Part shown: positions 37,989-47,250 of the stretch, piece after piece | How the letters are laid out: each line of letters starts with the position of its first letter | Numbering within the stretch: position 1 is the stretch's first letter | Assembly (NCBI RefSeq): GCF_000244875.1 | Contig: NC_016791.1 | Coordinates: 372,001-436,000 of the forward strand | Origin: Clostridium sp. BNL1100 | GTDB taxonomy: Bacteria; Bacillota; Clostridia; Acetivibrionales; DSM-1351 | Reading direction: 5' to 3' | Length of the DNA: 64,000 bases | The notes under the pieces: generated by a model | The model's input: the letters and a program-made list of their open reading frames with translations, nothing else | What the model was told of the DNA's origin: nothing | Database searches by the model: none | Translations under genes and position numbers: made by a program

Positions 37989-39923
37989 ATGCAAAAATCA
38001 TATTATAACAACGCAATCTCAGGGAATTCTTCAATGCTGGCATGTTTTAGCGAAAAAGCAGAACTTTTAAGACTTTTTTGGCCTGATATTGATTACGTAC
38101 AGCATTTAGATAAAATGTTTCTGGGGCTATTTGACAAAAACAAAATCGGAAGCACTGTATGGCTTAATGATATCCGATGCGATAATCATCAGGAATACCT
38201 TCCTGATTCCAATATAATTAAAAACACGGTTACAAATTTTTTTGAGGGATACAAGGTAGTACTATATGACTTTGTACATCCTGAAATGGATGTTTTGGTA
38301 CGAAGACTTGAAATTGAGAATCTTCATAATGAGAGCAGGGAATTGGGACTAATGAGTTTTTCAGCCGCCGCCAGTAGTGATTCCGAGGTGGCATGCAGCT
38401 TGTTTGATTTCATGAATGAAGCAATGGTTCACTATAAGCCGGATAGCTATATTGCCATTACTTCAGATATTCCGGTATACCAGTTCCAAATCGGGAATAA
38501 TGCCAATGATGCCGCAATTAATACATATCTGTACGGCAAGGACGATATAGGAATGATGAAGGATGCAGCCGTCTCATGGGATCTGGGAGTTTTTCAGCCT
38601 CACACCGTAAAGACCGTTAATGTATATCTATGTGCATCAGATAGCTTAAAATCATGTAAAGCTCTTGTAAGAAAAGTAAAAACAGTAGGAGGGCTCACGG
38701 CCTTCAGGGAAACGGGACAGTACTGGAAGAACTATCTGGAGAAAACAACACAACTAAAGTCAGGTAACACATTTTTGGATGAATTGTACAAAAGGTCACT
38801 TCTTGTATTCAAATTAATGTACAACAAAAACAGCGGAGGGTTAATGGCTGCTCCCGAAGCCGATGAATACTTTACGAAATGCGGTAAATATGCTTACTGT
38901 TGGGGAAGGGATGCTGCCTTTATAACAGGTGCATTGGATATTGGCGGGTTAAGCGAAAGTGTAGCCCATTTCTATAAATGGGCTGTAAAGGTTCAGGATG
39001 AGGATGGCAGCTGGCAGCAGAGATATCATATGAATGGTAATTTAGGCCCGTGCTGGGGTCTTCAGGTGGATGAGACCGGGACAATTATATGGGGAATGTT
39101 AAGCCATTACAACTATACAAAAAACACAGATTTTCTGAAATCCGTATGGGATAGTGTTAAGGCAGCGGCAAATTTCCTTGTAAGGTTTATAGACAGTGAA
39201 ACAGGTCTTCCAAGCCCTAGCTTTGACTTATGGGAAGAAAGGTACGGCGAACATGCATACTCTTCCGCTTCGGTATGTGCAGGACTCAGGTCCGCTGCGG
39301 AAATAGCACGTATACTTGGAAAAGCACCGGAAGATTTTACTATATGGCATCAAACAGCAGACAATATTAAAAAAGCAATAGTAAAATACTTCTGGAAAGA
39401 AGATTACAGACGATTTATCAGAAGCATTAGGGTAAAACTAAATGGCTTCGGACAGGAACCATCCGGCGATACAATGTTAATTACAGTAAATCCAAAGGGT
39501 TACGTGAGGGATGTAACCAAAGAGGATTGGATTGTAGATGTAAGCCTTGTTGGGCTGGGTATACCATTTGGAATTTTTGATTTGGATGATCCTATGCTGA
39601 GAGATACGGTTTCTTTAATCGAACAAGTCCTCACAGTACAAGGAGTCGGAGGTATAAAGAGATATGAAAACGACACATATATAGGTGGGAATCCATGGAT
39701 TCTTACCACCCTTTGGATAGCATTGTACCATGCGAAATCAGGCAACTATGAAAAAGCAAAGGAATACCTTATATGGGCTGTAAACGGAAAAACAGAAATG
39801 GGACTGCTGCCGGAACAGGTTAACAAGGACACGGGAAAACCCGAATGGATAATTCCCCTTACATGGTCTCACGCAATGTACGTACACGTCTATTCAGAGC
39901 TTATAAATGCAGGTGTGCTGTGA
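37989..39923 (+). CDS. GH15-type glucoamylase or oligosaccharide amylase
   Basis: The 644-aa protein has an N-terminal beta-sandwich-like region (about 1-250) and a C-terminal (alpha/alpha)6 barrel. Barrel motifs include KCGKYAYCWGRDAAFITGAL, GSWQQRYHMNGNLGPCWGLQ, SPSFDLWEERYGEHAYSSAS and LLPEQVNKDTGKPEWIIPLT, matching archaeal/clostridial GH15 oligosaccharide amylases. The acids in WEER and LLPEQ are the likely catalytic pair. There is no signal peptide, so it would act inside the cell on maltodextrin or another glucan. ATG follows GCGGAGG. It is separate from radA by 34 bases. Confidence 0.88.
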   Translation: MQKSYYNNAISGNSSMLACFSEKAELLRLFWPDIDYVQHLDKMFLGLFDKNKIGSTVWLNDIRCDNHQEYLPDSNIIKNTVTNFFEGYKVVLYDFVHPEMDVLVRRLEIENLHNESRELGLMSFSAAASSDSEVACSLFDFMNEAMVHYKPDSYIAITSDIPVYQFQIGNNANDAAINTYLYGKDDIGMMKDAAVSWDLGVFQPHTVKTVNVYLCASDSLKSCKALVRKVKTVGGLTAFRETGQYWKNYLEKTTQLKSGNTFLDELYKRSLLVFKLMYNKNSGGLMAAPEADEYFTKCGKYAYCWGRDAAFITGALDIGGLSESVAHFYKWAVKVQDEDGSWQQRYHMNGNLGPCWGLQVDETGTIIWGMLSHYNYTKNTDFLKSVWDSVKAAANFLVRFIDSETGLPSPSFDLWEERYGEHAYSSASVCAGLRSAAEIARILGKAPEDFTIWHQTADNIKKAIVKYFWKEDYRRFIRSIRVKLNGFGQEPSGDTMLITVNPKGYVRDVTKEDWIVDVSLVGLGIPFGIFDLDDPMLRDTVSLIEQVLTVQGVGGIKRYENDTYIGGNPWILTTLWIALYHAKSGNYEKAKEYLIWAVNGKTEMGLLPEQVNKDTGKPEWIIPLTWSHAMYVHVYSELINAGVL

Positions 39924-39957
39924 TGTGCAATATATAAGGATAAATTAAAAGTAAAAA

Positions 39958-41349
39958 ATGGGGTTGGTTAACATAAAAAATAAGACGGTTTTCAAATGCA
40001 GCAATTGTGGTTACGAATCCTCAAAATGGGTGGGGCGATGTCCGGAGTGCGATAGCTGGAACACCTTTGAAGAAAAGGAAATACAAAATCAAAAGAATAC
40101 CCGGTCTGCTTCGGCAAGGGTAACAAAGCCCATAGTAAAGCTGACTCACGTTAAGGCCGGTAACAGTGACCGTATTGTAACGGGCATCAGTGAGTTCAAC
40201 AGGGTTATGGGCGGAGGAATAGTCAAGGACTCAATAACTATCATCACAGCTAAACCCGGTGCAGGAAAATCCACTCTGCTTTTGCAGGTTGCTGGAGATG
40301 TTGCTTCAAAAGGGCTGAAGGTGCTTTATGCATCCGGTGAGGAAAGCGAAAGCCAGATAAAAAGCAGAGCCGACCGGATCTTTAGTAAGATTCAGGATAG
40401 CGTGTGGGTATATTCTGACAATAGTATGGATAATGTACTAAGTGTTGTATCAGAGGTAGACCCGGACCTTTTAATAGTAGACAGTATACAGACATTTGTG
40501 CTGGAAGGCTTCCCCGGTTCCAGAGCAGGTTCTCCTACACAGACTATGGAGTGTGCCAATGAACTTCTGAAACTGGCAAAAGACCCTGTCAGGCCCAGAG
40601 CGGTTTTTCTGGTAGGACAGATGAATAAAAGCGAGGAAATAGCTGGACTCAGGGCCCTTGAACATTTGGTGGATGCTGTGCTTATATTGGATGGCGATAA
40701 CGAAGAGGAACTCAGAGGGCTTTCAGTATCTAAAAACAGATTTGGCAGTACATGGGAACGGGGCTATTTTTCAATGACAGAAAACGGCCTCGAATCAATA
40801 GATAATCCGTCGGAATATTTCATGACCACCAGGGATAAAAATGAAAAAGTGTCAGGAAGTGCACTTACCGTTGTAAAAGACGGTTCACGACCGATTATAG
40901 TAGAGATAGAAAGCCTTGTATCAAAGACATATACGCCGTTTCCTTCCAGAATCGGAGAGTGTGTGAGAAGAGAACAGCTCAACACTCTGATATCCATACT
41001 TGAACAGAGGGGAAAAATATCTCTGTATGATAAGGATGTTGTTATAAAGACCACAGGGGGCTTAAAGTTTAAAGAGCCTGCTGTAAACCTGTCAATAATT
41101 ATGAGCATTGTATCATCTGTTTATGATAAGGAAATACCCAATGACACAGCTTTCATATCCGATGTCGGACTTACGGGAGAACTTAAAAAGGTGCCTTCTC
41201 TTGAATTGAGAATCAGAGAGCTTGACAGGAGAGGATTCAGACATGTTTATGTAGCTAAGAATGCACTTATAAGATCACTTGACATAAAGAATATAAAAGT
41301 ACATGAAGTAAAGTCAATTCAAGAAGTAATAGGTATGGTTTTTAAATAA
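39958..41349 (+). CDS. radA: DNA repair protein RadA
   Basis: The 463-aa protein has the zinc finger FKCSNCGYESSKWVGRCPEC, a RecA-like core with Walker A AKPGAGKSTLL, the RadA KNRFGST motif, and a C-terminal Lon-like domain (DVGLTGELKKVPSLELRIRE). RadA branches recombination intermediates during repair. The ATG used (MGLVNIKNKTVF) has only a weak ribosome binding site; TTG at 39964 is an alternative start. It is followed by disA, as in many Firmicutes. Confidence 0.96.
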   Translation: MGLVNIKNKTVFKCSNCGYESSKWVGRCPECDSWNTFEEKEIQNQKNTRSASARVTKPIVKLTHVKAGNSDRIVTGISEFNRVMGGGIVKDSITIITAKPGAGKSTLLLQVAGDVASKGLKVLYASGEESESQIKSRADRIFSKIQDSVWVYSDNSMDNVLSVVSEVDPDLLIVDSIQTFVLEGFPGSRAGSPTQTMECANELLKLAKDPVRPRAVFLVGQMNKSEEIAGLRALEHLVDAVLILDGDNEEELRGLSVSKNRFGSTWERGYFSMTENGLESIDNPSEYFMTTRDKNEKVSGSALTVVKDGSRPIIVEIESLVSKTYTPFPSRIGECVRREQLNTLISILEQRGKISLYDKDVVIKTTGGLKFKEPAVNLSIIMSIVSSVYDKEIPNDTAFISDVGLTGELKKVPSLELRIRELDRRGFRHVYVAKNALIRSLDIKNIKVHEVKSIQEVIGMVFK

Positions 41350-41355
41350 TACAAA

Positions 41356-41384
41356 TTGTTATATATATCAATTTATTGTAAAAT
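41356..41384 (+). promoter_or_regulatory. Possible promoter of disA
   Basis: TTGTTA (41356-41361), a 17-base spacer and TAAAAT (41379-41384) lie in the radA-disA gap, so disA may have its own promoter besides read-through. Confidence 0.5.
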
Positions 41385-41433
41385 AGTCTAGGATAAATAT
41401 AAAGAATAGAGTCAAATGGAGGAGCAATTTAAA

Positions 41434-42519
41434 ATGAGGTTGGAGAGATTAAAAAATGACAGCTTTTTAGATGTTTTGAGGATGATGGCACCGGGAACTT
41501 CACTCCGAGAGGGTCTGGAAAACATATTAAAGGCAAAAACCGGTGCCTTGATTGTAATCGGGGACTCTCCAGAGGTAATAAAGATAGTTGATGGCGGATT
41601 TACCATAAATAAACCTTATACCTCATCACACCTTTATGAACTTGCAAAAATGGACGGAGCAATAGTGGTCAGTAAGGATTTAAAGGTGATTCTGTATGCA
41701 AATGCACTCCTCATACCTGACGCTAGTATAGTAACCACTGAAACAGGGACAAGACATAAAACAGCAGAGAGATTTGCAAAACAAACAGGAGAGATTGTTT
41801 TATGTATTTCCCAAAGACGAAATGTTATTACTCTTTACAAGGATAGCAGGAAATATATTCTAAGGGATACTTCCACAATATTAACCCGTGCAAATCAGGC
41901 ATTGCAAACGCTGGAAAAGTATAAAAGCGTACTTGATGCAGGAATAAAGAATTTAAATGTACTGGAACTCGAGGATATAGTTACACTCAACGATGTGGCA
42001 TATGTTATCCAAAGAACAGAAATGGTAATGAGAATTGTTGATGAAATTGACAGGTACATTTGCGAATTGGGCAATGAAGGAAGACTTAGCAGTATGCAGC
42101 TGGAGGAACTTCTTCAGAATGTTGAGAACAATGTATGGCTTGTTATTGAGGATTATCAAATAAAAAAAGACGGGCAAAATACAAATGACATAATAAAACA
42201 ACTTCGCAATTTGTCAAACGATGAACTCGTAGATCTTGCAAGCGTTGCAAAATTATTGGGATTCTCAGGAGCCGCAATTTCACTGGATACTGCCGTTTCA
42301 CCAAGGGGATACAGAATGTTGAGTCGGTTGCCAAAACTTCCTGTTACCATAATGAAAAATATAATTGGTGAGTTTCAGAATCTTCAGGGAGTAATAAAGG
42401 CAAGTATAGAAGATCTGGATAAAGTGGAAGGCATCGGCGAAGTACGGGCAAAATCCATTACTGAAGGTCTTTCGAGAATAAAGGAACAGACTATAATGGA
42501 TAAAAGGTCAATATATTAG
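41434..42519 (+). CDS. disA: Diadenylate cyclase DisA (c-di-AMP synthase)
   Basis: The chosen start is ATG 41434 (MRLERLKNDSFLDVL): the ATGGAGGAG 18 bases upstream serves as its ribosome binding site. The 361-aa protein has the DAC domain with LAKMDGAIVVS and GTRHKTAERFAKQTG (the DGA and RHRTAE motifs), a helical spine, and a C-terminal helix-hairpin-helix part (LDKVEGIGEVRAKSITEGLS). It makes cyclic di-AMP and scans DNA for branched structures; RadA restrains it in Bacillus. Its place next to radA fits. Confidence 0.96.
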   Translation: MRLERLKNDSFLDVLRMMAPGTSLREGLENILKAKTGALIVIGDSPEVIKIVDGGFTINKPYTSSHLYELAKMDGAIVVSKDLKVILYANALLIPDASIVTTETGTRHKTAERFAKQTGEIVLCISQRRNVITLYKDSRKYILRDTSTILTRANQALQTLEKYKSVLDAGIKNLNVLELEDIVTLNDVAYVIQRTEMVMRIVDEIDRYICELGNEGRLSSMQLEELLQNVENNVWLVIEDYQIKKDGQNTNDIIKQLRNLSNDELVDLASVAKLLGFSGAAISLDTAVSPRGYRMLSRLPKLPVTIMKNIIGEFQNLQGVIKASIEDLDKVEGIGEVRAKSITEGLSRIKEQTIMDKRSIY

Positions 42520-42542
42520 TCAGTTATCAGGGAAATAAAATC

Positions 42543-42573
42543 AAGGGATTAACATATTTGTTAATCCCTTTTA
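42543..42573. terminator. Bidirectional terminator between disA and the small Cys protein
   Basis: aagggattaac (42543-42553) pairs with gttaatccctt (42560-42570), T-run on one strand and A-run on the other, serving both convergent genes. Confidence 0.88.
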
Positions 42574-42574
42574 A

Positions 42575-42979
42575 TCATCTCAGATTATATTTGCCAAGCA
42601 TCCGTATTCTGTCGTTTTCCTTTAAAATAATATCATAAAGATTTAAATCCAATGTGTTGCAGATGGAAGCCAGATAAAACAGATTTCTTCCAATATCACG
42701 TTCTATCGCATCCCTGCAATTGTCACATAAAGCACCTTCAACATGTCCGTTCACAGAGTTCTTCATTTCATCAAAGTTGGCATCAGCAGGAATATCCTGT
42801 TTGTGGGCATTGATGGTTAAACAGCCACATTGAGTAACAGATTTAATAACCGCTCTGTTTACTCTGGAATTTGAATCCTGATATTTCGTAATTAAGTCTA
42901 GAATACTCCTATTTCTTACAAGCAGCTCCTGCGCAGTGTATTGAAAATCATCTACAAGTATATCCTTCATGTGATTCAC
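42575..42979 (-). CDS. Small Cys-containing protein of unknown function (DUF1573/MazG-like)
   Basis: The 134-aa product has a CGC motif (VTQCGCLTINAHKQD) and a CDNC motif (ALCDNCRDAIERDIG), which together could bind a metal, and a C-terminal helix pair (DIGRNLFYLASICNTLDLNL, then YDIILKENDRIRMLG) with the look of a MazG-type or helical pyrophosphohydrolase segment. I recall related clostridial proteins annotated with DUF1573, but cannot confirm. The gene is transcribed toward disA and shares its terminator. The true start may be ATG 42979 or the Met at 42970. Confidence 0.65.
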   Translation of the reverse strand: MNHMKDILVDDFQYTAQELLVRNRSILDLITKYQDSNSRVNRAVIKSVTQCGCLTINAHKQDIPADANFDEMKNSVNGHVEGALCDNCRDAIERDIGRNLFYLASICNTLDLNLYDIILKENDRIRMLGKYNLR

Positions 42980-43091
42980 CTCAGTATTTAGATGTCTGAT
43001 TTTATTATACTTTTACCTATAAGTACTGTCAAACCCCAAAAAACAATATTTAACAAAAATAATTTTAAATGTTAATAGATATGTTTGATTT

Positions 43092-43120
43092 TTGACATTA
43101 AATATTCTTTGTAGTATACT
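43092..43120 (+). promoter_or_regulatory. Promoter of carD
   Basis: TTGACA (43092-43097), 17 bases and TATACT (43115-43120) match the vegetative consensus closely. The start would be near 43127, giving a leader of about 183 bases. Confidence 0.8.
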
Positions 43121-43154
43121 TGAATTATTGAGACAATTTTATATAAATTAATCC

Positions 43155-43197
43155 AAACGCACTCAACTATAGTATTAGTGCGTTTTAGTATTTTTTG
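43155..43197 (+). terminator. Terminator-like hairpin in the carD leader
   Basis: aaacgcact (43155-43163) pairs with agtgcgttt (43177-43185), and TAGTATTTTTTG follows. It lies between the carD promoter and its start, so it may attenuate carD. No competing antiterminator was found by eye. Confidence 0.6.
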
Positions 43198-43309
43198 TTT
43201 TATTTTTATTAACAGCTTGACTGAATATAGATATTGCGTTTAGATTCACAAGAGCTTTTGGATATACAAATAGTGGATAGATTTGCGTTATTTTTTATGG
43301 AGGAATGCT

Positions 43310-43789
43310 ATGTATAACGTAGGAGATAAAATTGTATATCCCATGCATGGTGCGGGTGTTATTGAATCCATAGAGGAGAAGGAAATACTTGGGAAGAAAT
43401 GCAGCTATTATGTTATGAAAATACCTATCGGTGATTTAAAGGTTATGATACCTACTAACAACATTACTGATATAGGCATAAGAGGCGTAATAAGTGTTTC
43501 TGAAGCTGATAATGTCTTTAATTTTTTAAAGAACGGCCAGCATGAAATTCCATCCAACTGGAATAAACGCTATCGGGAAAATATGGTCAAGATTAAGAGT
43601 GGTGATATTTTTGAGGTAGCTGATGTTGTACGAAGCCTTATGCAAAGAGAAAAGGAAAAAGGGCTTTCTACTGGTGAGAGAAAAATGTTAAGCAGTGCCA
43701 AACAGATATTAATAAGTGAATTAGTTCTTGCAAAAGGCATTAATCAGCATGAAGTTGAGATTAAAATCCAAGAGTACCTTTACGGCTGA
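43310..43789 (+). CDS. carD: CarD-family transcription regulator
   Basis: The start is ATG 43310 (MYNVGDKIVYPMHGAGVIES), after ATGGAGG; an upstream in-frame ATG at 43283 lacks a site. The 159-aa protein has the CarD/TRCF Tudor-like domain (about 1-70), which binds the RNA polymerase beta subunit. The C-terminal helical domain (DIFEVADVVRSLMQREKEKG) contacts DNA. It stabilises open complexes at many promoters, notably rRNA ones. It is followed by the PIN/TRAM protein and ispD, the usual clostridial arrangement. Confidence 0.95.
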   Translation: MYNVGDKIVYPMHGAGVIESIEEKEILGKKCSYYVMKIPIGDLKVMIPTNNITDIGIRGVISVSEADNVFNFLKNGQHEIPSNWNKRYRENMVKIKSGDIFEVADVVRSLMQREKEKGLSTGERKMLSSAKQILISELVLAKGINQHEVEIKIQEYLYG

Positions 43790-43812
43790 AAAGCCTTTGA
43801 AGGAGAATGAAT

Positions 43813-44853
43813 GTGCTAAATAGGATTATTAAAATATCTTTTTCTATTCTAGGAGCTATTACCGGGTTTACTATTTTACATACAATTTTATCAATGAATA
43901 TAAAAATTGGTGAAAACTTAAGGGTACCATTAGTGATACTGTTTTCATCTGTTTTCTGTGCCATTTTTTATTTTATGGCGGCTAAGATAATTGAAGTGCT
44001 TACGGGTTTCATTGATAAGATTGAAAAAGGGATACAGAATGTAACAATGTCAGAGCTGGTTCTGGGAGCCGCAGGACTTATACTTGGACTTATCGTTGCA
44101 AATCTTGTAAGTATACCAATAATAAAAATTCAGATAATAGGGCTCCCCTTTGCAGTAATTATTAATATATTATTCGGACTTATGGGGGTTATCCTGTCCC
44201 AAAGAAAGAAAAATGAAAGCATAGCAGATATTTTTAAGGAACAGTCTTCCGCTCGTAATAAGAAACTTGTTGACACATGTACAATTATTGACGGGAGGAT
44301 TCTTGATATATTCAATGCAGGGTTTTTGGAAGGTGACATTGTAATTCCGGCTTACGTCCTTGAAGAATTAAGGCATATAGCTGATTCTCCTGACGGGCTA
44401 AGGAGAGCCAGAGGCAGAAGAGGATTGGATATCCTTAATCTGCTTCAAAAGGAAGGTAATAATATTGTAAGAATAGACGAAACAGATTTCCCTGACATAC
44501 AGGAGGTTGATGAAAAACTTCTTAAAACAGCCCAAAAGCTCAAATGCAAACTGGTAACAATAGATTACAACCTTACAAAAGTTGCGGCTTTAAAGGGAAT
44601 ACAGGTTCTCAATATAAACGACCTTGCCAATGCGGTTAAGCCTGTTGCTCTACCCGGGGAGGAAATGAATATACTGGTTGTGAAAGACGGTAAGGAAAAC
44701 GGGCAAGGTGTAGGGTTTTTGGAGGATGGAACCATGATTGTAGTGGACGGGGGTAAAAAGTACCTTGGTCAGACAATCCCGGTAATGGTAACAAGTGTAC
44801 TTCAGACATCTGCAGGCCGTATGGTTTTTGTAAAACCCAATATAAGTGATTAA
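43813..44853 (+). CDS. PIN/TRAM domain membrane protein (YacL type)
   Basis: The likely start is GTG 43813 (MLNRIIKISFSILGA), spaced well from AAGGAG; the overlapping ATG at 43807 is too close. The 346-aa protein has four predicted membrane helices in the first 130 residues, then a PIN nuclease-like domain (VDTCTIIDGRILDIFNAG, VIPAYVLEELRHIAD) with acidic residues that could bind metal. It ends in a TRAM RNA-binding domain (VGFLEDGTMIVVDGGKKYLG). It is of the B. subtilis YacL family, adjacent to carD and ispD there as well. Confidence 0.92.
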   Translation: MLNRIIKISFSILGAITGFTILHTILSMNIKIGENLRVPLVILFSSVFCAIFYFMAAKIIEVLTGFIDKIEKGIQNVTMSELVLGAAGLILGLIVANLVSIPIIKIQIIGLPFAVIINILFGLMGVILSQRKKNESIADIFKEQSSARNKKLVDTCTIIDGRILDIFNAGFLEGDIVIPAYVLEELRHIADSPDGLRRARGRRGLDILNLLQKEGNNIVRIDETDFPDIQEVDEKLLKTAQKLKCKLVTIDYNLTKVAALKGIQVLNINDLANAVKPVALPGEEMNILVVKDGKENGQGVGFLEDGTMIVVDGGKKYLGQTIPVMVTSVLQTSAGRMVFVKPNISD

Positions 44854-44883
44854 CTTTACGCAAGGATATGGAGGCAATTCGAT

Positions 44884-45594
44884 TTGAACTCAAATGATAT
44901 ATCTAAAAAAGTAACGGCTATTATAACCGCAGCAGGAAAAGGTACAAGGATGAATTCCAGTATTAATAAGCAGTATTTAAAAATAGCCGGAATACCTGTA
45001 CTTGCCAGAACAATAAGTGCATTTGAGAGTTGTTCTGAAGTTGATAATATAATACTTGTTGTTAATGAGGATCATATAAATTTTTGTAAGCATGAAATAG
45101 TTGAGAAATTTAATTTTACAAAGGTAATTTCCCTTGTGAGCGGAGGTGCTGAACGGCAAATCTCGGTTTATAAGGGACTTTGTTCTATTAGGGATGAAAA
45201 AGGAATTGTATTGATTCATGATGGTGCAAGACCTTTTGTAACAAATAAAAACATCGTGGATTGTATAAATGCCGCAAGAGAATATGGAGCTTGTGGAATC
45301 GGGGTACGGTCAAAGGATACTATCAAGATTTCGGATGAAAATGGGTTTGTTCAGTCAACTCCGGACAGAAGCAGTCTTTGGAGTATTCAAACACCTCAGG
45401 GTTTTATGTATGATATTATAAAGGGTGCCCACGATAAAGCCGTACAGAATGACTATATCGGAACGGATGACATGGTTTTGGTTGAGAAATTGGGCATACC
45501 GGTTAAAATCGTGGAAGGAAGCTATCAGAATATAAAAATTACTACTCCCGAGGATTTAATAATGGGAGAGTCTTTGCTATCTTCAAGTAAATAG
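44884..45594 (+). CDS. ispD: 2-C-methyl-D-erythritol 4-phosphate cytidylyltransferase
   Basis: The 236-aa protein has the nucleotidyltransferase signature AIITAAGKGTRMNSSINKQY, HDGARPFVTNKNI, VKDTIK-type residues (RSKDTIKISDENGF) and WSIQTPQGF. IspD makes CDP-methylerythritol in the non-mevalonate isoprenoid pathway. The start is TTG 44884 after GGAGG. IspF of the same pathway is about 2 kb away on the other strand, separated by the ABC transporter, rather than directly adjacent. Confidence 0.96.
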   Translation: MNSNDISKKVTAIITAAGKGTRMNSSINKQYLKIAGIPVLARTISAFESCSEVDNIILVVNEDHINFCKHEIVEKFNFTKVISLVSGGAERQISVYKGLCSIRDEKGIVLIHDGARPFVTNKNIVDCINAAREYGACGIGVRSKDTIKISDENGFVQSTPDRSSLWSIQTPQGFMYDIIKGAHDKAVQNDYIGTDDMVLVEKLGIPVKIVEGSYQNIKITTPEDLIMGESLLSSSK

Positions 45595-45613
45595 TACGAA
45601 GGGAATGTGATTT

Positions 45614-47248
45614 ATGGGGAGCTTAAAGAGTCTACTTAAAATAATACCATTTATCAAAAAGTACCGTTTATTTTTTTGTATAGGCATTACAGGTACTATA
45701 TTGTGTTCAGTTGTTTCTGTTCCCATACCTTACTTTATTGGGTATATACTTGATAATGTAGTGGCAGGGTCTAAGAGCTACAAAGAATTATATTATTATA
45801 TTGGATTAATTGCATTGCTATATGTACTCAGGTATGTTATTTCTTTTGTAGCACAGTATATGTTTGCCAAAGTAAGCAATGAAGTTACCAATGAAATGAG
45901 ATACTCCGTAATAGGTAAGGTCTTGGACCTTCCAATGAGTTATTTATTAAATACAGAAAAGGGATATATACAAAGCAGAATAGGGGAATGTGGTAACGTC
46001 AGTGTTGTATTTTCGCCGTCAAATATAGGGTTGGTTCTTGGTCTCGTTGATGCAGTGGCAGCGGCAATAGCTATGTTTTCGTTGAATTTCAAAATGGCTT
46101 TGGTTACTGTCATTCTATCGCCTGTATTTTACTTTTCCTCCAAGGCGTCAGCTGGTGGATTCATGAAGGTAACTCACCAGATGATGGAATCAAATGCTGT
46201 TTTAAACGGAGAATGTTTTGAAATAATCAACGGGATTGAAGACATAAAGGTATTGAACGGAAAAGAAAATCAGCTGAAAAGGTTTAAAAACAAGCTTGAC
46301 GACCTTGTAAAGAAAAGTATTAAACAAAGTAAATCGATATTAGTTTTTATTGAGAATATTACAATCGCCAACAATATGGGAACTCTTTTAATACTGCTAA
46401 TTGCAGCAATTCTTATTATTAGAGGTCAGTTTACAATAGGTCTGTATACTTCTTTTTCACTATACATAGGAAGGGTTTTTGGCGCAAGTCAGGGGTTAGC
46501 AACAGTGGGAACCACAATAAAGCCGGCGTGTCTGAGTATAGAAAGATTGTATGAGCTGTTGGACATGAAGGGCGAAAATGAAGGCAAAACGGAGAATATA
46601 GAAAGTAAAATAGATTCCATTAAGGTACAAAATGTGTCATTCAGATATAACAGCAATGCCAAAAACGTTATTAATTCATTAAACTTTGAAATAAACAAAG
46701 GCGAAAAAGTCCTTTTACGTGGTGAAAACGGTTCGGGAAAATCAACACTCATAAAGCTTCTGGTTGGATTATATACGCCGGAGGAAGGAAAGATATTTTT
46801 TAATGATACGGATTTATCCACTATAAATAACAAAAGTCTGAGAGATAGAATTGGTATTGTGTCCCAAAGTATTTTCCTATTCAGAGGGACTGTTTTGGAC
46901 AATATACTATACGGTCAGAACGAAAAGAATCGAGAGGATGTTGAGTTACTGATTAAACAACTGAATCTGGAATCGTACATAAACAGGCTTTCAAATGGAT
47001 TAGATTCGGAAATATCCCAGAATACGGCTGGGGTTTCGGGCGGACAGGCACAGGTAATTGCCTTTATACGGGCCATGCTTTTGGAAAAGGACATTGTAAT
47101 ACTTGATGAGCCTATTTCAAATGTGGACGTTGAAACAAGGGATATTATATTGAATATTTTGAAGAATAATGAATTTAAAGGAATTCTCATTGTTGTTTCC
47201 CACATAGTAGATAATATGGAATTTATAAACAAAGTGATTGAATTTTAG
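45614..47248 (+). CDS. ABC transporter, half-transporter with fused ATPase
   Basis: The 544-aa protein has a type I exporter membrane domain (about 1-310, six helices) and a nucleotide-binding domain with Walker A GENGSGKST, an ABC signature VSGGQAQVI, Walker B IVILDEPISNVD and the H-loop SHIVDN. There is no N-terminal C39 peptidase domain. The substrate (lipid, peptide or drug) is not readable. Codons and RBS (gaagggaatgtg) are typical of the neighbours. It sits between ispD and a large inverted repeat, without partner genes, so it probably forms a homodimer. Confidence 0.9.
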   Translation: MGSLKSLLKIIPFIKKYRLFFCIGITGTILCSVVSVPIPYFIGYILDNVVAGSKSYKELYYYIGLIALLYVLRYVISFVAQYMFAKVSNEVTNEMRYSVIGKVLDLPMSYLLNTEKGYIQSRIGECGNVSVVFSPSNIGLVLGLVDAVAAAIAMFSLNFKMALVTVILSPVFYFSSKASAGGFMKVTHQMMESNAVLNGECFEIINGIEDIKVLNGKENQLKRFKNKLDDLVKKSIKQSKSILVFIENITIANNMGTLLILLIAAILIIRGQFTIGLYTSFSLYIGRVFGASQGLATVGTTIKPACLSIERLYELLDMKGENEGKTENIESKIDSIKVQNVSFRYNSNAKNVINSLNFEINKGEKVLLRGENGSGKSTLIKLLVGLYTPEEGKIFFNDTDLSTINNKSLRDRIGIVSQSIFLFRGTVLDNILYGQNEKNREDVELLIKQLNLESYINRLSNGLDSEISQNTAGVSGGQAQVIAFIRAMLLEKDIVILDEPISNVDVETRDIILNILKNNEFKGILIVVSHIVDNMEFINKVIEF

Positions 47249-47250
47249 TT

